14,464 nucleotides of DNA. Origin: Pseudomonadota bacterium (GTDB lineage Bacteria > Pseudomonadota > Gammaproteobacteria > Burkholderiales > Nitrosomonadaceae). Within the stretch, counting starts at the first letter, position 1; every line of letters begins with the position of its first letter. The stretch is taken from the NCBI GenBank assembly GCA_018240935.1, contig JAFEEV010000258.1:1-14464 (forward strand), in the 5' to 3' direction. Positions 1 through 7,311 of the stretch are shown one piece after another. The notes under the pieces were generated by a model, which was not told where the DNA came from, did no database searches, and was given only the letters and a program-made list of their open reading frames with translations. The translations under genes were made by a program, and so were the position numbers.

Positions 1-842
1 GTCAACTGCAATCGGCGGTCTGGGAAGTGCTCAAATCCGCGGATGAAAATCTGTATATCTTTTGTCCGGCAAAATGCACAGCGATTGTTTGGCACGACAC
101 GCATGCCGAGGTGCAACTGGCAGACGGCAGCCGGCTCGAGGCCGCCTTGGTGGTGGGCGCGGATGGAGTGAATTCCTGGGTGCGCAAACAGGCGGAAATC
201 GAGGTGTCGCGCCATGCGTATAACCAGATTGGCGTGGTAGCCAATTTCAGCACGGAACGATCGCATCGCCAGATCGCCCATCAATGGTTCAGGCGGGACG
301 GTGTGCTGGCGTTGTTGCCGTTGCCGGACAAACGGGTATCGATGGTGTGGTCGGCCACCGAGGATCATGCCGATTTCTTGCGCAATCTGCCGGCTGACGA
401 GTTGTGCGCCCGGGTGGAGGAAGCTTCCTCGCATACGCTGGGCAAATTGCAGTTGATTACCCCACCGGTTGGTTTTCCGTTGAATTTTGTCCATGTGGAT
501 CAATTGATCAAGCCGCGTTTGGTGCTCATCGGCGATGCCGCGCACGGCATTCATCCGCTGGCTGGGCAGGGGGTGAATCTGGGGTTGCGCGATACCCGCG
601 AGCTTGCGGCGATTCTCAAGCAGTGCGGACCGCAAAACGATTGCGGCGATTTTATGCTGCTGCGGCGTTACGAGCTGGCGCGCAAGGAAGATATTTTGGC
701 GCTGGAGCTGGTCACCGACGGTTTGCAGAAATTGTTCAATAACGCCAATCCGACGCTGGCGCGCTTGCGCAATCTCGGGCTGGAGATCACCAACCGCGTG
801 CCGCTGATCAAAAACCGCCTGATGCAGCACGCTTTGAATTAA
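1..842 (+). CDS. FAD-dependent hydroxylase of the UbiH/UbiF/VisC/COQ6 family, 5' truncated
   Basis: The reading frame is open from the first bases of the window, so this is the C-terminal 279 or so residues of a protein whose family is usually near 390. The N-terminal Rossmann GxGxxG motif lies outside. Two family signatures are visible: VGADGVNSWVR (the DG motif joining FAD and NAD(P)H sites) and GDAAHGIHPLAGQGVNLGLRD-type residues around base 531, which contact the FAD ribityl/pyrophosphate. Members hydroxylate the aromatic ring of ubiquinone precursors at the inner membrane. Which position this one modifies (UbiH, UbiF, UbiI or UbiM type) cannot be read from the fragment. A GTG at 27 is only an internal codon. 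The dsbC start follows after 27 bases with no terminator, so the two are probably co-transcribed. The family call is firm; the exact substrate is not. Confidence 0.9.
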   Translation, partial: QLQSAVWEVLKSADENLYIFCPAKCTAIVWHDTHAEVQLADGSRLEAALVVGADGVNSWVRKQAEIEVSRHAYNQIGVVANFSTERSHRQIAHQWFRRDGVLALLPLPDKRVSMVWSATEDHADFLRNLPADELCARVEEASSHTLGKLQLITPPVGFPLNFVHVDQLIKPRLVLIGDAAHGIHPLAGQGVNLGLRDTRELAAILKQCGPQNDCGDFMLLRRYELARKEDILALELVTDGLQKLFNNANPTLARLRNLGLEITNRVPLIKNRLMQHALN

Positions 843-869
843 ATTTTATTTTCTAACACTGGAGTCATT

Positions 870-1592
870 ATGGCCATGCGCTTAAAGCTGTTCATCTCAA
901 TCCTGCTGCTGAGTTTTTTCTGCGGGTCCGCCTGGGCCGATGAAGAAGCTTTGAAAAAAGCCATACAGCCGCATTTCCCCGGACATACGATCGATAGTCT
1001 TAAGAAAACACCGTTGTTGGGTTTGTACGAAGTGGTGGTGGGCGACGAAGTGTTTTATACCGATGATAAAGCCAATTATTTTTTCTTCGGTCACATGATC
1101 GACGCGAGAAGCCGCACCAGCCTGACCAACGAACGCATGCAGGAAATCAAGGCGGCGCGGCGCGTGCCATTGGATTCCCTGCCGTTACAGCATGCCATCA
1201 AGATCGTGAAGGGCGACGGCTCGCGCAAGCTGGCTGTTTTTACCGATCCGAATTGCCCGTATTGCAAGCAGCTGGAGAAAGAATTGTTGAATATCAACAA
1301 CGTCACGATTTATACCTTGCTGTACCCGGTGTTGAAAGGCTCGATGGAGTTGTCGAAAAAAATCTGGTGTTCCAAGGATCAAATCAAAGCCTGGGATGAT
1401 TTTATGCTGAAAGGGATCGCGCCGCCGGGTAAGGATTGCGACACACCGTTGGATGCATTGCTGAAATCGGGCCATGAAAATAAAGTATCGGGCACGCCGA
1501 CATTGATTTTCGCCGATGGCTCGGTGGTCGGCGGCATGATTCCCGCCACGACCATCGAGGAAAAACTGGAAGGCGCGGACAAGAGCAAATAA
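870..1592 (+). CDS. dsbC: Periplasmic disulfide isomerase DsbC
   Basis: This 240-residue secreted thioredoxin-fold protein most likely acts as the periplasmic isomerase that reshuffles wrong disulfides and is kept reduced by DsbD. An N-terminal signal peptide ends in SAWA with predicted cleavage before D24. Residues 24 to about 85 match the DsbC dimerisation domain, followed by a linker helix and the thioredoxin domain. The active site is C129-P-Y-C132 in FTDPNCPYCKQLEKEL, and the cis-proline loop is T209-P210. A second pair, C167 and C190, sits where DsbC carries its structural disulfide. Length fits DsbC (about 236) rather than DsbG. GGAG at 861-864 lies 5 bases before the ATG at 870; a second ATG at 876 is less well spaced. 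The gene closes with a strong terminator shared with mltA. Confidence 0.93.
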   Translation: MAMRLKLFISILLLSFFCGSAWADEEALKKAIQPHFPGHTIDSLKKTPLLGLYEVVVGDEVFYTDDKANYFFFGHMIDARSRTSLTNERMQEIKAARRVPLDSLPLQHAIKIVKGDGSRKLAVFTDPNCPYCKQLEKELLNINNVTIYTLLYPVLKGSMELSKKIWCSKDQIKAWDDFMLKGIAPPGKDCDTPLDALLKSGHENKVSGTPTLIFADGSVVGGMIPATTIEEKLEGADKSK

Positions 1593-1616
1593 GTTCCGCC
1601 GGACCGTTTAAGTTTT

Positions 1617-1653
1617 AAAAAGCTTGCTGGGGAAATTCGGCAAGCTTTTTTTA
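1617..1653. terminator. Bidirectional rho-independent terminator between dsbC and mltA
   Basis: The arm AAAAAGCTTGC (1617-1627) pairs perfectly with GCAAGCTTTTT (1640-1650) around a 12-base loop. The A-rich side and the T-rich side give a T-tract in both directions, so the same hairpin can end dsbC on the plus strand and mltA on the minus strand. The last T residues run directly into the mltA stop codon (1651-1653), so mltA has essentially no 3' untranslated spacer before its terminator stem. Confidence 0.85.
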
Positions 1654-2853
1654 TTGCCGTGTAAACGCGGGCTGCCGGTAATCGCGCGGCATCAATACCC
1701 ACATTTTACCGCGTTGTTTCATTTTTCCCGCCTGATTGCCCGCTTCATGCCCGAATCCCCAGAAGAAATCGGCGCGGATTCCGCCTTTGATGGCGCTGCC
1801 GACATCCTGCGCCACCATCAGCCGGTTCAGCGGCTTGTTGCTGTTGGGCCAGGTCGTCGCCAGAAATACCGGCGCGCCTTGCGGGATCGACAACGGATCG
1901 ATGGCGATGCTGCGTCCGGCGGTTAACGGCACGCCCAAAGCGCCGATCGGTCCGGATAGGTCGGATGGCAGTTCGCGGAAAAATACATAACGGGCGTTTT
2001 GTTGCAACAGTCCGGGCAGTTTTTTCGGGTTTTGCTGTCCCCATTGTTTGATGCCTTGCATGGAAGCTTTTTCCAGCGGCAGTTCGCCGCGCTCGACCAG
2101 GAGTTTGCCGATCGAGTTATAGGGATAGCCGTTCTGGTCGGCAAAGCCGATTTTCATGGTTTCTCCGCTATCCAGCACGATCCGGCCGGAACCCTGGACA
2201 TGCAGAAAAAACAGCTCCACTTCGTCTTCCACCCACAGCAGCTCGTAACCGTTGAGCAGCTTCGGATTGTTCATGATATCCGCGCGGCTGTGATAAGGAA
2301 CGACCTTGCGTCCGTTCAACCGGCCGCGCAAGCGCAGATCCTTCAGTTCGGGATAAGCCGCGCCCAGTTCGATGGTCAGCAAATCGTCCGGGGCGGCATA
2401 CACCGGATAACGATAGCGGCTGGAAGGTTTGCGGCTGCCTTTCAGCAACGGTTCGTAGTAGCCGGTGATCAACCCCTCTTCGCTGTTGTCGGTGTTGACG
2501 ATTTGATAGGGAGTGAAGTAGGTTTCAAAAAAATTTCGCAACGCGGCGTTATCGTTTTTCTTTTGCGCCGCCGCCAACCGGCAAGTTTCCTTCCAGGCCG
2601 GTTGCTTGTTCAGAACCGTGCAGCTGTTCAGGAATGCCTGCCACGCCGGTTGCAGATCGTCCTGATTCCAGCCGGTTAATGCCGTCCATTGAACGCGCTT
2701 GTGAACGGATTTGGTCAACGGTTTTTCGGGCGGCGGCGGCTTGACCGCTTCAGCCGGTTCAACAGGCGGCTGCGTGGGACTGATAGGTCCGGTAGCGCAG
2801 GCGGTGAGCAGCAAATACGAAACGGCAACAATAAAACTGAATTGGTTTTTCAT
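1651..2853 (-). CDS. mltA: Membrane-bound lytic murein transglycosylase A (lipoprotein)
   Basis: This 400-residue enzyme should cleave the MurNAc-GlcNAc bond of peptidoglycan with formation of 1,6-anhydromuropeptides, acting from the outer membrane. The signal peptide ends in the lipobox LLTAC with the lipidated cysteine at position 19, followed by a proline-rich tether (about 25-45). The MltA domain shows ITGYYEPLLKGSR (129-141), GRKVVPYHSRADI and LLWVEDEVELFFLHVQGSG. The C-terminal 3D double-psi barrel has the three conserved aspartates D319 (IDPLSIP), D350 (AQDVGSAIKG) and D362 (RADFFWGFG). The catalytic acid is expected among these. Length is close to the E. coli enzyme (365) with a slightly longer tether. 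No good Shine-Dalgarno precedes the ATG. It is divergent from the small membrane protein at 2908, with 54 bases for both promoters. Confidence 0.95.
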   Translation of the reverse strand: MKNQFSFIVAVSYLLLTACATGPISPTQPPVEPAEAVKPPPPEKPLTKSVHKRVQWTALTGWNQDDLQPAWQAFLNSCTVLNKQPAWKETCRLAAAQKKNDNAALRNFFETYFTPYQIVNTDNSEEGLITGYYEPLLKGSRKPSSRYRYPVYAAPDDLLTIELGAAYPELKDLRLRGRLNGRKVVPYHSRADIMNNPKLLNGYELLWVEDEVELFFLHVQGSGRIVLDSGETMKIGFADQNGYPYNSIGKLLVERGELPLEKASMQGIKQWGQQNPKKLPGLLQQNARYVFFRELPSDLSGPIGALGVPLTAGRSIAIDPLSIPQGAPVFLATTWPNSNKPLNRLMVAQDVGSAIKGGIRADFFWGFGHEAGNQAGKMKQRGKMWVLMPRDYRQPAFTRQ

Positions 2854-2907
2854 CGGATTTTGGTTAGAGTAGCGGTCTGTTTTAAACTTGAACGTGTATC
2901 TTACATT

Positions 2908-3027
2908 ATGAATTGGTGGTGGCTTGTAGTCGAAGCGGCGGTGGCGCTGGGTTTGTTTCTTTTTATTATCTGGTGGACCATGTTTTCCGGCAGAAAGAAG
3001 AAGGATGATGAAAATAAGGACAAATAG
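2908..3027 (+). CDS. Small single-span membrane protein of unknown function (39 aa)
   Basis: I do not recognise this protein. It reads MNWWWLVVEAAVALG followed by a continuous hydrophobic stretch to about residue 25, then a short strongly charged tail, GRKKKDDENKDK. That layout is one transmembrane helix with tryptophans at both ends (W3-W5 and W22-W23) and a lysine-rich tail, which by the positive-inside rule would face the cytoplasm. The coding potential is supported by the clean hydrophobic/charged architecture and by its placement as the only open frame between mltA and nif3. It is divergent from mltA, and the 54 bases between them would have to hold both promoters. No clear Shine-Dalgarno is seen before the ATG at 2908. 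A frame open further upstream (2689) lies antisense to mltA and is not credible. Confidence 0.7.
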   Translation: MNWWWLVVEAAVALGLFLFIIWWTMFSGRKKKDDENKDK

Positions 3028-3053
3028 ATGATAACCGCGGGCGAGCCACTCCA

Positions 3054-3078
3054 GGCTTCGCTACGAATAGCGCAAGCC
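3054..3078. other. Hairpin with CGAA loop between two convergent genes
   Basis: GGCTT and CGCTA (3054-3063) pair with TAGCG and AAGCC (3068-3078) around the tetraloop CGAA, giving a ten-base-pair stem with one bulged C at 3073. It lies in the 61-base gap between the small membrane protein and nif3, which converge here. Neither strand has a T-tract after the stem, so it is not a standard intrinsic terminator. It could slow polymerase, protect 3' ends of either transcript, or be one copy of a dispersed palindromic repeat. I see no second copy in the window. Confidence 0.6.
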
Positions 3079-3088
3079 GATGATCAGG

Positions 3089-3835
3089 CTAAACCGGATT
3101 CTCAATATCGATGAACTGATGCAGGATGCCGAATTTCTGCGCGATGTGATCGCCCACGGCCTGCACGCCGTAACGCTCGGTGGCATGATGCCCGGCGGCG
3201 ATAAACGCAACACCCGATTCGCGCGCGGTGTGCACGTTCTGTTCCGAAATTTCCCCGGTGATGTAAGCATCTACGCCTTGTTGAATGGCGGTCTCAAAAT
3301 AGCCCTGCGCCGCGCCGGTGCACCACGCGATTTGCCGGATGGATTTGCCGGGATCGCCGATGATTGCCGGTTTGCGCAGCAGCGTGCGTGATATTTTTTC
3401 GGCAAATGCGCCCAGAGTAGTCGCATGGCTCAATTCTCCGCGTGCTGCAATATCCTGCTCACCGAAACGGCCGGTTTCGATTAATCCCAATTTCTTGCCC
3501 AGCGATGCATTATTGCCGAGATGCGGATGCGCATCGAGCGGCAGATGGTACGCGAATAAGTTGATTCGATGCTGCATCAGCAACGCAATGCGGCGGCTTT
3601 TCATACCGGTGATGCGCATATCCTCGCCGCGCCAGAAATAACCGTGATGCACCAGGATGGCATCGGCCTTGGCTACGGCCGCAGCTTGCAACAGATCGAG
3701 CGAAGCGGTAACGCCGCTGATCAAGGTTTGAATGCGGTCGCGCCCTTCCACTTGCAGGCCATTTGGGCAATAATCATGAAAACGGGATATGTCCAGTAAT
3801 TGATTCAGATGATTTTCCAGCTCATCGCGATGCAT
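3089..3835 (-). CDS. Nif3/YbgI-like dinuclear metal-binding protein
   Basis: This 248-residue cytoplasmic protein belongs to the Nif3 (DUF34) family and matches the length of E. coli YbgI (247). The metal ligands of the family are all present: H63-H64 in LVHHGYFW, D101 in AYHLPLDAH, and H216 with E220 in AAGHHATERYGVQAVG. The intervening GEISEQNVHTARESG segment is also typical. Family members form toroidal hexamers with a two-metal site. Their cellular reaction is not settled, and older labels such as GTP cyclohydrolase 1 type 2 are annotation carry-over. The start is well supported: AAGGAG lies 7 bases upstream of the ATG on the minus strand. It is transcribed divergently from the htrA-like gene with 82 bases between start codons, so it is its own unit. 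Confidence 0.9.
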   Translation of the reverse strand: MHRDELENHLNQLLDISRFHDYCPNGLQVEGRDRIQTLISGVTASLDLLQAAAVAKADAILVHHGYFWRGEDMRITGMKSRRIALLMQHRINLFAYHLPLDAHPHLGNNASLGKKLGLIETGRFGEQDIAARGELSHATTLGAFAEKISRTLLRKPAIIGDPGKSIRQIAWCTGAAQGYFETAIQQGVDAYITGEISEQNVHTARESGVAFIAAGHHATERYGVQAVGDHIAQKFGILHQFIDIENPV

Positions 3836-3917
3836 TGATTTTCTCCTTGGTGCATAAACTACGACCCCGCAACGAATTCATGGCTGCGGCTTTTTTATTT
3901 TGGAGTAACTTACTTTG

Positions 3918-5057
3918 ATGTACAGATTCTGGTTGATTTTTGCACAAACCGCGACAGTTTTGCTGGCTATTTTTTTTGTGATTTCCACGTTGCGGCCGGA
4001 ATTGCTGCCGTGGAAGCCGCGCGGGGAAATCGTCACCATCCGCGAGGTTGCGCCGGTAGTCGAAGAGAACAGGCCGGATAGTTATGCCAAGGCGGCGGAG
4101 ATCGCCATGCCGTCGGTAGTGAATATCTTTACCAGTAAGGAAGTCAAAGAGCCCGCTCATCCGTTCATGGACGATCCGGTGTTTCGCCGCTTCTTCGGCG
4201 AGCAATTCGAATCCAGGCCGCGGCGCGCCTCCAGTCTGGGTTCCGGTGTGATTGTCAGCGCCAACGGCTACATACTGACCAATCACCATGTGATCGAAGC
4301 GGCCGATGAAGTCGAGGTTGCCTTGCTCGACGGCCGCAAGGCGAAAGCGAAACTGATCGGTTCCGACCCGGAAACCGATCTGGCCGTGCTGAAAACCAAT
4401 CTGACGGATTTGCCGGTGATTACCTTCGGCCAATCGCAGCAAGTCAAGGTCGGCGATGTCGTGCTGGCGGTCGGCAACCCTTTCGGGGTCGGACAAAGCG
4501 TCACCATGGGGATTGTCAGCGCGCTCAGCAGAAGCCGGGTCGGTATCAATACCTTCGAGGATTTCATTCAAACCGACGCGGCGATCAATCCGGGCAATTC
4601 CGGCGGCGCATTAACCGATACCTCAGGCAATTTGATCGGCATCAATACGGCGATCTATTCGCGCAGCGGCGGCTCACTCGGTATCGGTTTCGCCATTCCG
4701 GTGCATATCGCCAAGCAGATCATGGAACAGATCGTGCAAACCGGCAGCGTGATTCGCGGCTGGCTCGGTGTCAGCATGCAGGATATGACGCTGGAGCTGG
4801 CCGAATCTTTCGGGCTGGAAGAACCGAACGGGGCGCTGATTGCCAGCGTGCTGAAAGACGGTCCGGCGGACAAGGCCGGCATCAAGACCGGCGATATTCT
4901 GATTGGAATAGCGGGCAAGCCGCTTAAGAATTCGGCCGAGATGCTGAACGTGGTAGCCGCGTTGCCGCCGGGCGAAACCGTGGCGGTTACGGTCATCCGC
5001 AACAAGCGGGAGAAATCGATCCCGGTCAAATTGGGCGTGCGTCCTAAACAAAAATAG
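3918..5057 (+). CDS. HtrA-family trypsin-like serine protease with membrane anchor and one PDZ domain
   Basis: This 379-residue protein should degrade or cleave misfolded periplasmic substrates. Residues 4-25 form a hydrophobic segment without a clear cleavage site, so it is probably an inner-membrane anchor. The protease domain carries the triad H124 (TNHHVI), D154 (ETDLAVLK) and S228 (NPGNSGGAL). A single PDZ domain covers about 280-375 (RGWLGVSMQD, DGPADKAGIKTGDILIGI). Anchor plus one PDZ resembles DegS, but the DDPVFRRFFGEQF segment before the protease core recalls the LA loop of DegP/DegQ, so I give no symbol. A TTG at 3915 is 9 bases from GGAG (3902-3905) and is a possible alternative start. 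I prefer the ATG at 3918 although its spacing is 12. The permease follows 39 bases later and is probably co-transcribed. No rseA/rseB-like gene is in the window. Confidence 0.92.
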   Translation: MYRFWLIFAQTATVLLAIFFVISTLRPELLPWKPRGEIVTIREVAPVVEENRPDSYAKAAEIAMPSVVNIFTSKEVKEPAHPFMDDPVFRRFFGEQFESRPRRASSLGSGVIVSANGYILTNHHVIEAADEVEVALLDGRKAKAKLIGSDPETDLAVLKTNLTDLPVITFGQSQQVKVGDVVLAVGNPFGVGQSVTMGIVSALSRSRVGINTFEDFIQTDAAINPGNSGGALTDTSGNLIGINTAIYSRSGGSLGIGFAIPVHIAKQIMEQIVQTGSVIRGWLGVSMQDMTLELAESFGLEEPNGALIASVLKDGPADKAGIKTGDILIGIAGKPLKNSAEMLNVVAALPPGETVAVTVIRNKREKSIPVKLGVRPKQK

Positions 5058-5096
5058 CCGTGCGTAAAAATTCCAACCTGATGGCATGCAAAATTC

Positions 5097-6749
5097 ATGA
5101 AAAATCTCTTACCCGCTAACGGATTGCTATCCGTCATCGCGCAGTGGTTCAGCGCCAATATTCTTGCGCTCGGACGGGAAATGCGCTTGTCCTATCTGCC
5201 GCCGCTGATGGTGTACGTGGCCGCCGGTATTTCCGGTCTGACCGGGATCGTGGGCACGTTTTACGTCAAGGAGAAACTCGGTCTTTCCGCCGAATTTCTG
5301 GCGGCGCTCGGATTCTGGATGATGCTGCCGTGGGCGCTCAAGATGCCGCTGGGACATCTGGTCGATCTGGTATGGCGCTGGAAAAGTTTGCTGGTGTATC
5401 TGGGTGCCGGTTTGATCATGCTCAGCCTGCTGATCATGGTCGGCTTGCTCGGGCACACCGAAGCGATGATTGCGATCGCGCCGGTTGAGACCTGGTATGT
5501 ATTGTCCGCGCTGCTGGCTCCGGTCGGTTATGTGCTGCAAGATGTGGTCGCCGATGCCATGACCGTCGAGGCGGTGCCGCGTGTCGACGAGAACGGCAAT
5601 AAATTGGATGCGGAAAAACGCAAACTTATGCACGTCACCATGCAAACCTTGGGACGCGTCGCCATCATCGGCGGCGGTGTGCTGGTCTCCGTTGCCAACG
5701 TTTTTTTATTGCGCGACGCCGGATCGATGCCGGAAACGGAGAAGGGCGCGGTGTATTTGCTGGTTTATGAGCTGGCTTTGATCATTCCCGCCGTTTCCAT
5801 TTTCGGTGTCATGTTTGCATCCTGGTTGCAGCGGCGCGAGCGCAAACGTTTTCTCGCGCTCGGGCATAGCCGGCAGGAAGTGGACCGATTGCTCGGCATG
5901 CACGCGGAAGCGCCCGCGATCAACTGGTGGATTCTCGGCGGCGGGTTGGCTTTTACCGTGCTGTCGCTGGGCGTGGGGGTGAGCGGTGTTTCCGGCGGCG
6001 AGGAAATCGTGTTTGCGATTTCCATGGTGATCATCGTCTTTCTGATGTGGCGATTGACCGGGGAGCTGGAACCGGAAGCGCGTAACGTTCTGGTCGGGAC
6101 TGCGTTGATGATTTTTGTTTTCCGCGCGATCCCCAGTCCGGGCGCGGGTTCCACTTGGTGGATGATCGATGTGTTGGGTTTCGATCAGCAGTTTCTCGCG
6201 GTGCTGTCGCTGATCGGCGCGGTGTTGACGCTGTTCGGCATGTTCATTTTCCGCCGCTTCATGGCGGAGCGTTCGATTGCCTATATCATCGCTTTTCTCA
6301 CCATCGTCAGCAGCTTCCTGTCGCTGCCGATCGTCGGCATGTATTTCGGTTTGCACGAATGGACGGCGGCGGTCACGGGCGGTGTCGTCGACGCGCGTTT
6401 CATTGCGCTGGTCGATACCGCGCTGGAGTCGCCGCTGGGGCAAATTGCCATGGTGCCGATGCTGGCCTGGATCGCCAACTCCGCGCCGGAAAAACTCAAG
6501 GCGACGTTTTTTGCCGTGATGGCGTCATTCACCAATCTGGCGTTGTCGGCTTCGCAACTGGGCACCAAGTATCTCAATCAGATTTACGAAGTGAAACGCG
6601 AAGTGAAGGATATGGCAACCGGCCAGATCACGGTTCCGGCCGACTACAGCGAGCTGGGACATTTATTGATTACCGTCACGATCATCGGTTTCGTGTTGCC
6701 GCTGATTACGATTCTACTGGTCAAGCATTCACGTTTCCGCAATGCTTGA
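5097..6749 (+). CDS. Major facilitator permease, AmpG/BT1-like
   Basis: This 550-residue protein has 12 to 14 hydrophobic spans, for example near residues 34-56, 66-84, 98-118, 132-152, 186-204, 219-243, 275-295, 302-319, 330-345, 364-385, 392-417 and 521-542. Two motifs recall the AmpG and folate-biopterin (BT1) branches of the superfamily: LPWALKMPLGHLVD (77-90), and QDVVADAMTVEAVP (148-161), which resembles the QDIVFDA segment I recall for AmpG. Candidate substrates are therefore anhydromuropeptides or a pterin/folate-like compound, but this is inference. It is longer than AmpG (491). A charged loop 160-180 and a hydrophilic insertion 498-518 before the last span are notable. The ATG at 5097 has no Shine-Dalgarno; an in-frame ATG at 5181 (codon 29, MRLSYLPPLM) is a reasonable alternative. 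It lies 39 bases after the htrA-like gene and likely shares its transcript. Confidence 0.8.
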   Translation: MKNLLPANGLLSVIAQWFSANILALGREMRLSYLPPLMVYVAAGISGLTGIVGTFYVKEKLGLSAEFLAALGFWMMLPWALKMPLGHLVDLVWRWKSLLVYLGAGLIMLSLLIMVGLLGHTEAMIAIAPVETWYVLSALLAPVGYVLQDVVADAMTVEAVPRVDENGNKLDAEKRKLMHVTMQTLGRVAIIGGGVLVSVANVFLLRDAGSMPETEKGAVYLLVYELALIIPAVSIFGVMFASWLQRRERKRFLALGHSRQEVDRLLGMHAEAPAINWWILGGGLAFTVLSLGVGVSGVSGGEEIVFAISMVIIVFLMWRLTGELEPEARNVLVGTALMIFVFRAIPSPGAGSTWWMIDVLGFDQQFLAVLSLIGAVLTLFGMFIFRRFMAERSIAYIIAFLTIVSSFLSLPIVGMYFGLHEWTAAVTGGVVDARFIALVDTALESPLGQIAMVPMLAWIANSAPEKLKATFFAVMASFTNLALSASQLGTKYLNQIYEVKREVKDMATGQITVPADYSELGHLLITVTIIGFVLPLITILLVKHSRFRNA

Positions 6750-6951
6750 AGCTTCGTTCGCCGATAGCCGTTTTTTTCGTAAGTATCTGAAGAGAATGCG
6801 CTTGCTAAATTAATTTCTGCTCAATCCGATATCACCTTGACCTGGGTACATGGCAGTTTTAAGTGATGTATGCGGGTGTTTTTTAATCTGCGAACACTGA
6901 AGCGCTGGCTTTGTATGTGCGTCAGTATTCGCTTTTGATCAAGGAGAAGTT

Positions 6952-7239
6952 ATGCAGAAATTGTTTCTAATGATAACTCTGGTATTCCTGCTGACCGGCA
7001 GTGCGTTTGCGGCTGTCAATATCAATACGGCGACGCAAGCCGAGCTTGAATCCCTGCAAGGGATCGGTCCCGCCAAAGCGAAAGCGATCATTGAGCATCG
7101 TGAAAAAAGCGGCGCCTTCGCTTCCGTGGACGATTTGGCGAAAGTGAGCGGAATCGGTGCGGGAACGCTCAAGCAACTGCGTGATGCGGTTACTGTCGAA
7201 GGCGAGAAAAACGCGGAAGCTCCAGCTAAACCGGAGTAG
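6952..7239 (+). CDS. Small secreted ComEA-family helix-hairpin-helix protein
   Basis: This 95-residue protein has a signal peptide ending in GSAFA (cleavage before A21) and a mature part that is almost only a ComEA domain. The domain has the family opening VNINTATQAELESL, then two helix-hairpin-helix units centred on GIGPAKAKAI (37-46) and SGIGAGTLKQL (66-75). The tail is acidic/proline-rich. In competent bacteria ComEA binds incoming DNA in the periplasm. Short stand-alone versions such as this, and E. coli YbaV, are common in proteobacteria, often without proven competence. No pilus or comEC gene is nearby, so a role in DNA uptake is possible but not shown. AAGGAG at 6941-6946 is 5 bases before the ATG, a strong site. 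About 200 bases without genes precede it and a strong terminator follows, so it is probably monocistronic. Confidence 0.88.
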   Translation: MQKLFLMITLVFLLTGSAFAAVNINTATQAELESLQGIGPAKAKAIIEHREKSGAFASVDDLAKVSGIGAGTLKQLRDAVTVEGEKNAEAPAKPE

Positions 7240-7258
7240 TTGGTTGTAGTAGATTAAG

Positions 7259-7292
7259 AAATCCCCTCTGGAGTCATTCAGAGGGGATTTTT
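7259..7292 (+). terminator. Strong rho-independent terminator after the ComEA-like gene
   Basis: AAATCCCCTCTG (7259-7270) pairs perfectly with CAGAGGGGATTT (7279-7290) over 12 base pairs around an 8-base loop. The run TTTTT (7288-7292) follows the GC-rich core. It starts 20 bases after the stop codon of the ComEA-like gene and isolates cysM from upstream transcription. Confidence 0.93.
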
Positions 7293-7311
7293 ATTGGTGA
7301 AATGACATTGT

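Noticed and set aside
1999..2679. 226-codon plus-strand open frame opposite mltA
   Set aside because: It lies fully inside a confident gene on the other strand; its translation has no domain and no ribosome site.
3867..3896. Short stem CCGCA/TGCGG followed by TTTTTT upstream of the htrA-like gene, possible attenuator
   Set aside because: Only five base pairs with a 13-base loop. Too weak to call a terminator or attenuator without transcript data.
3822..4571. 249-codon minus-strand open frame opposite the htrA-like gene
   Set aside because: It overlaps the catalytic core of a clear HtrA protease and runs across the nif3/htrA promoter gap; an antisense shadow.
5706..6443. 245-codon His/Arg/Gln-rich minus-strand open frame opposite the permease
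   Set aside because: Composition is what results from reading hydrophobic membrane-span codons in reverse complement; no domain or start signal.
6750..6951. About 200-base gap after the permease, with a T-run near 6769-6776 and TTGACC at 6837-6842
   Set aside because: No stable stem pairs before the T-run, so I do not call a terminator. TTGACC has no convincing -10 at 16-18 bases. The gap presumably holds the comEA-like promoter, but I cannot place it.
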